Of a DNA stretch of 64,000 nucleotides, positions 62,861-64,000 are shown piece after piece (the first letter of the stretch is position 1; each line of letters opens with the position of its first letter). The notes under the pieces are model-generated. The model saw nothing but the letters and a program-made list of their open reading frames with translations, searched no databases and had not been told where the DNA came from. The stretch is from Polaribacter sp. Z022. Its GTDB lineage: Bacteria > Bacteroidota > Bacteroidia > Flavobacteriales > Flavobacteriaceae. The stretch is from contig NZ_JALCZO010000004.1 in assembly GCF_023555495.1 (NCBI RefSeq), positions 248,001 through 312,000 on the forward strand. Reading direction: 5' to 3'. A program made the translations under genes and the position numbers.

Positions 62861-64000
62861 ATGAATAAGTCAATCATCATAATATTTATCATTTCGTTAT
62901 TTATAAATTGTTCTAATAATAAAGATCAGAAAAATAAAGAAACTGTTTTCAACAAAGTAACATCAGAAAAAACAAATATTCATTTTAGTAATAATTTAAA
63001 AGAAACAGATTCATTAAATTATTTTAAATACACTTCTATATATATGGGAGGTGGTGTTTCTGTTGGAGACATAAATAATGATGGATTGTTAGATTTATTT
63101 TTTACAGGAAATCAAGTAAAAAATAAATTATACTTAAACAAAGGAAATTTACAATTTGAAGATATTACTGAAAAAGCTAACATTTCTGGTGATAAAAGAT
63201 GGTATACAGGTGCAACAATGGCAGATGTAAATAACGATGGTTATTTAGATGTATATTGCTCTGTTGCTGGCAAAAATGGTGTAAAAAACAATCAACTTTT
63301 TATTAATAATAGAGATAATACCTTTACAGAAAAAGCAAAAAAATATGGGATAGATCATACTGCAAACTCTGTCCAATCAACTTTTTTTGATTATGATAAT
63401 GATGGCGATTTAGATCTTTACATAGCTAATTACCCAATAGCACACCCTTCTACTTCAAATATGATTTATAAAAACAGAATGAAAAATGCTTCTGATAATG
63501 AAACAGATAAACTTTTTAGAAATGATGGTACAGTATTTACAGATGTTACTGAACAAGCTGGTGTTAAAAATTATAGCTTTTCATTAGGTATTACAGCATC
63601 TGATATTAATAATGATGGTTGGCAAGATTTATATGTTTCTAATGATTACAGCATTCCTGATTTTTTATATATCAATAATCAAGATGGTACTTTTAAAGAG
63701 GTAGTAAAAAAAGCTACTTCTCAAACTTCTTTTTACGGAATGGGGATAGATATTTCAGATATAAATAACGATGGTTTTTTAGACATTTTTCAAGTAGATA
63801 TGGATTCTAACAACAATCGTCGTCAAAAAGCAAATATGGCTAGTATGAATCCTAAATTGTTTTTTGAAACTGTTTTCTACGGTTTTCATTATCAATATAT
63901 GCACAATTGCTTACAGTTAAATTCTGGACTGATTAATGATGGAATTCCAAAGTTTTCAAATATCTCAAGATTAACAGGCACCTCTTCTACTGATTGGAGT
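62861..64000 (+). CDS. VCBS/FG-GAP repeat lipoprotein of the CRTAC1 type (3' end outside window)
   Basis: An open frame of 380 codons from ATG 62861 to the window edge. Signal peptide with lipobox Cys17 in LFINCSNN. At least five FG-GAP/VCBS blades are visible, each with a calcium-loop motif D-x-N-x-D-G-x-x-D: GDINNDGLLDLFF, ADVNNDGYLDVYC, FDYDNDGDLDLYI, SDINNDGWQDLYV and SDINNDGFLDIFQ. Such beta propellers followed by an ASPIC/UnbV domain are frequent beside SusC/SusD in marine Flavobacteriia, where a glycan-binding surface role is suspected. The C-terminal part is not visible. Confidence 0.9.
   Translation, partial: MNKSIIIIFIISLFINCSNNKDQKNKETVFNKVTSEKTNIHFSNNLKETDSLNYFKYTSIYMGGGVSVGDINNDGLLDLFFTGNQVKNKLYLNKGNLQFEDITEKANISGDKRWYTGATMADVNNDGYLDVYCSVAGKNGVKNNQLFINNRDNTFTEKAKKYGIDHTANSVQSTFFDYDNDGDLDLYIANYPIAHPSTSNMIYKNRMKNASDNETDKLFRNDGTVFTDVTEQAGVKNYSFSLGITASDINNDGWQDLYVSNDYSIPDFLYINNQDGTFKEVVKKATSQTSFYGMGIDISDINNDGFLDIFQVDMDSNNNRRQKANMASMNPKLFFETVFYGFHYQYMHNCLQLNSGLINDGIPKFSNISRLTGTSSTDWS

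Noticed and set aside
1..64000. Mobile elements, prophage, defence systems or a CRISPR array
   Set aside because: No transposase, integrase, phage structural gene, restriction or toxin-antitoxin gene and no spaced direct repeats were found on either strand.

Overview
The window is about 70% A+T and reads as the chromosome of a marine member of the Flavobacteriaceae (Bacteroidetes), with a Polaribacter/Tenacibaculum-like character. The support is: secreted proteins ending in a type IX secretion (T9SS) C-terminal domain; a SusC/SusD pair with a hybrid two-component regulator; flavobacterial-type promoters (TTG about 20 nt before TAnnTTTG); very A/T-rich codon use; and lipoproteins with a Ser-rich stretch after the lipobox Cys. 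I see no phage, integrase, transposase, CRISPR array or conjugation gene. The genus is inference; the family is well supported.

Layout. 1-5990: the tail of a probable T9SS cargo, a 52-residue Pro-rich protein resembling the PID-CTERM sorting tail, an RsmB-type rRNA methyltransferase, then two tandem paralogous secreted nucleases (endonuclease I + two FN3 + lamin-tail domain + T9SS tail). The first nuclease carries an in-frame stop inside its sorting signal. 6150-15000: purL, a ThrE-like exporter, ppdK (reverse strand) and a secreted pentapeptide-like repeat protein. 15000-19000: a 250-bp gap with two strong terminators, then two tandem long-chain acyl-CoA ligase paralogues. 18999-19274: three reverse-strand tRNA genes (Arg-TCT, Pro-TGG, Ser-GCT) with a near-consensus promoter. 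19378-30772: a 7TM-HD phosphodiesterase, thiolase, an NlpC/P60 peptidase, a TPR protein with gyrA, clpC and a TlpA-like thioredoxin.

30773-37900: a 555-bp leader region and a 2190-residue T9SS adhesin-like protein. It has an array of Ig-like repeats locked to a 240-bp period, and three unrelated segments are inserted inside individual repeats. 38036-51933: a lipoprotein sulfatase; a TPR/YfiT/CsaA gene group meeting a previously unlisted YqaE/Pmp3 gene stop-to-stop; an M14 peptidase; a LysE exporter with pyrD; a fatty-acid hydroxylase/sterol desaturase with a thioredoxin; an orphan lipoprotein; namZ and an FtsX-like permease with start codons 4 bp apart on opposite strands; and a secreted MORN protein.

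52293-64000 is the left part of a carbohydrate-utilisation locus: a sugar MFS transporter, a hybrid two-component system, a 31-codon membrane ORF, SusC, SusD, a strong hairpin, and a truncated VCBS/FG-GAP lipoprotein running off the end. No glycoside hydrolase or lyase lies inside the window, so the substrate cannot be named.

Most of the window is conserved flavobacterial housekeeping plus surface proteins. The items most worth a second look are: the stop codon in the first nuclease's sorting tail; the nested-domain architecture of the giant adhesin; the probable dispersed-repeat copy translated in frame inside purL; the small PID-CTERM-like protein; and the two small membrane proteins missed by length cut-offs.
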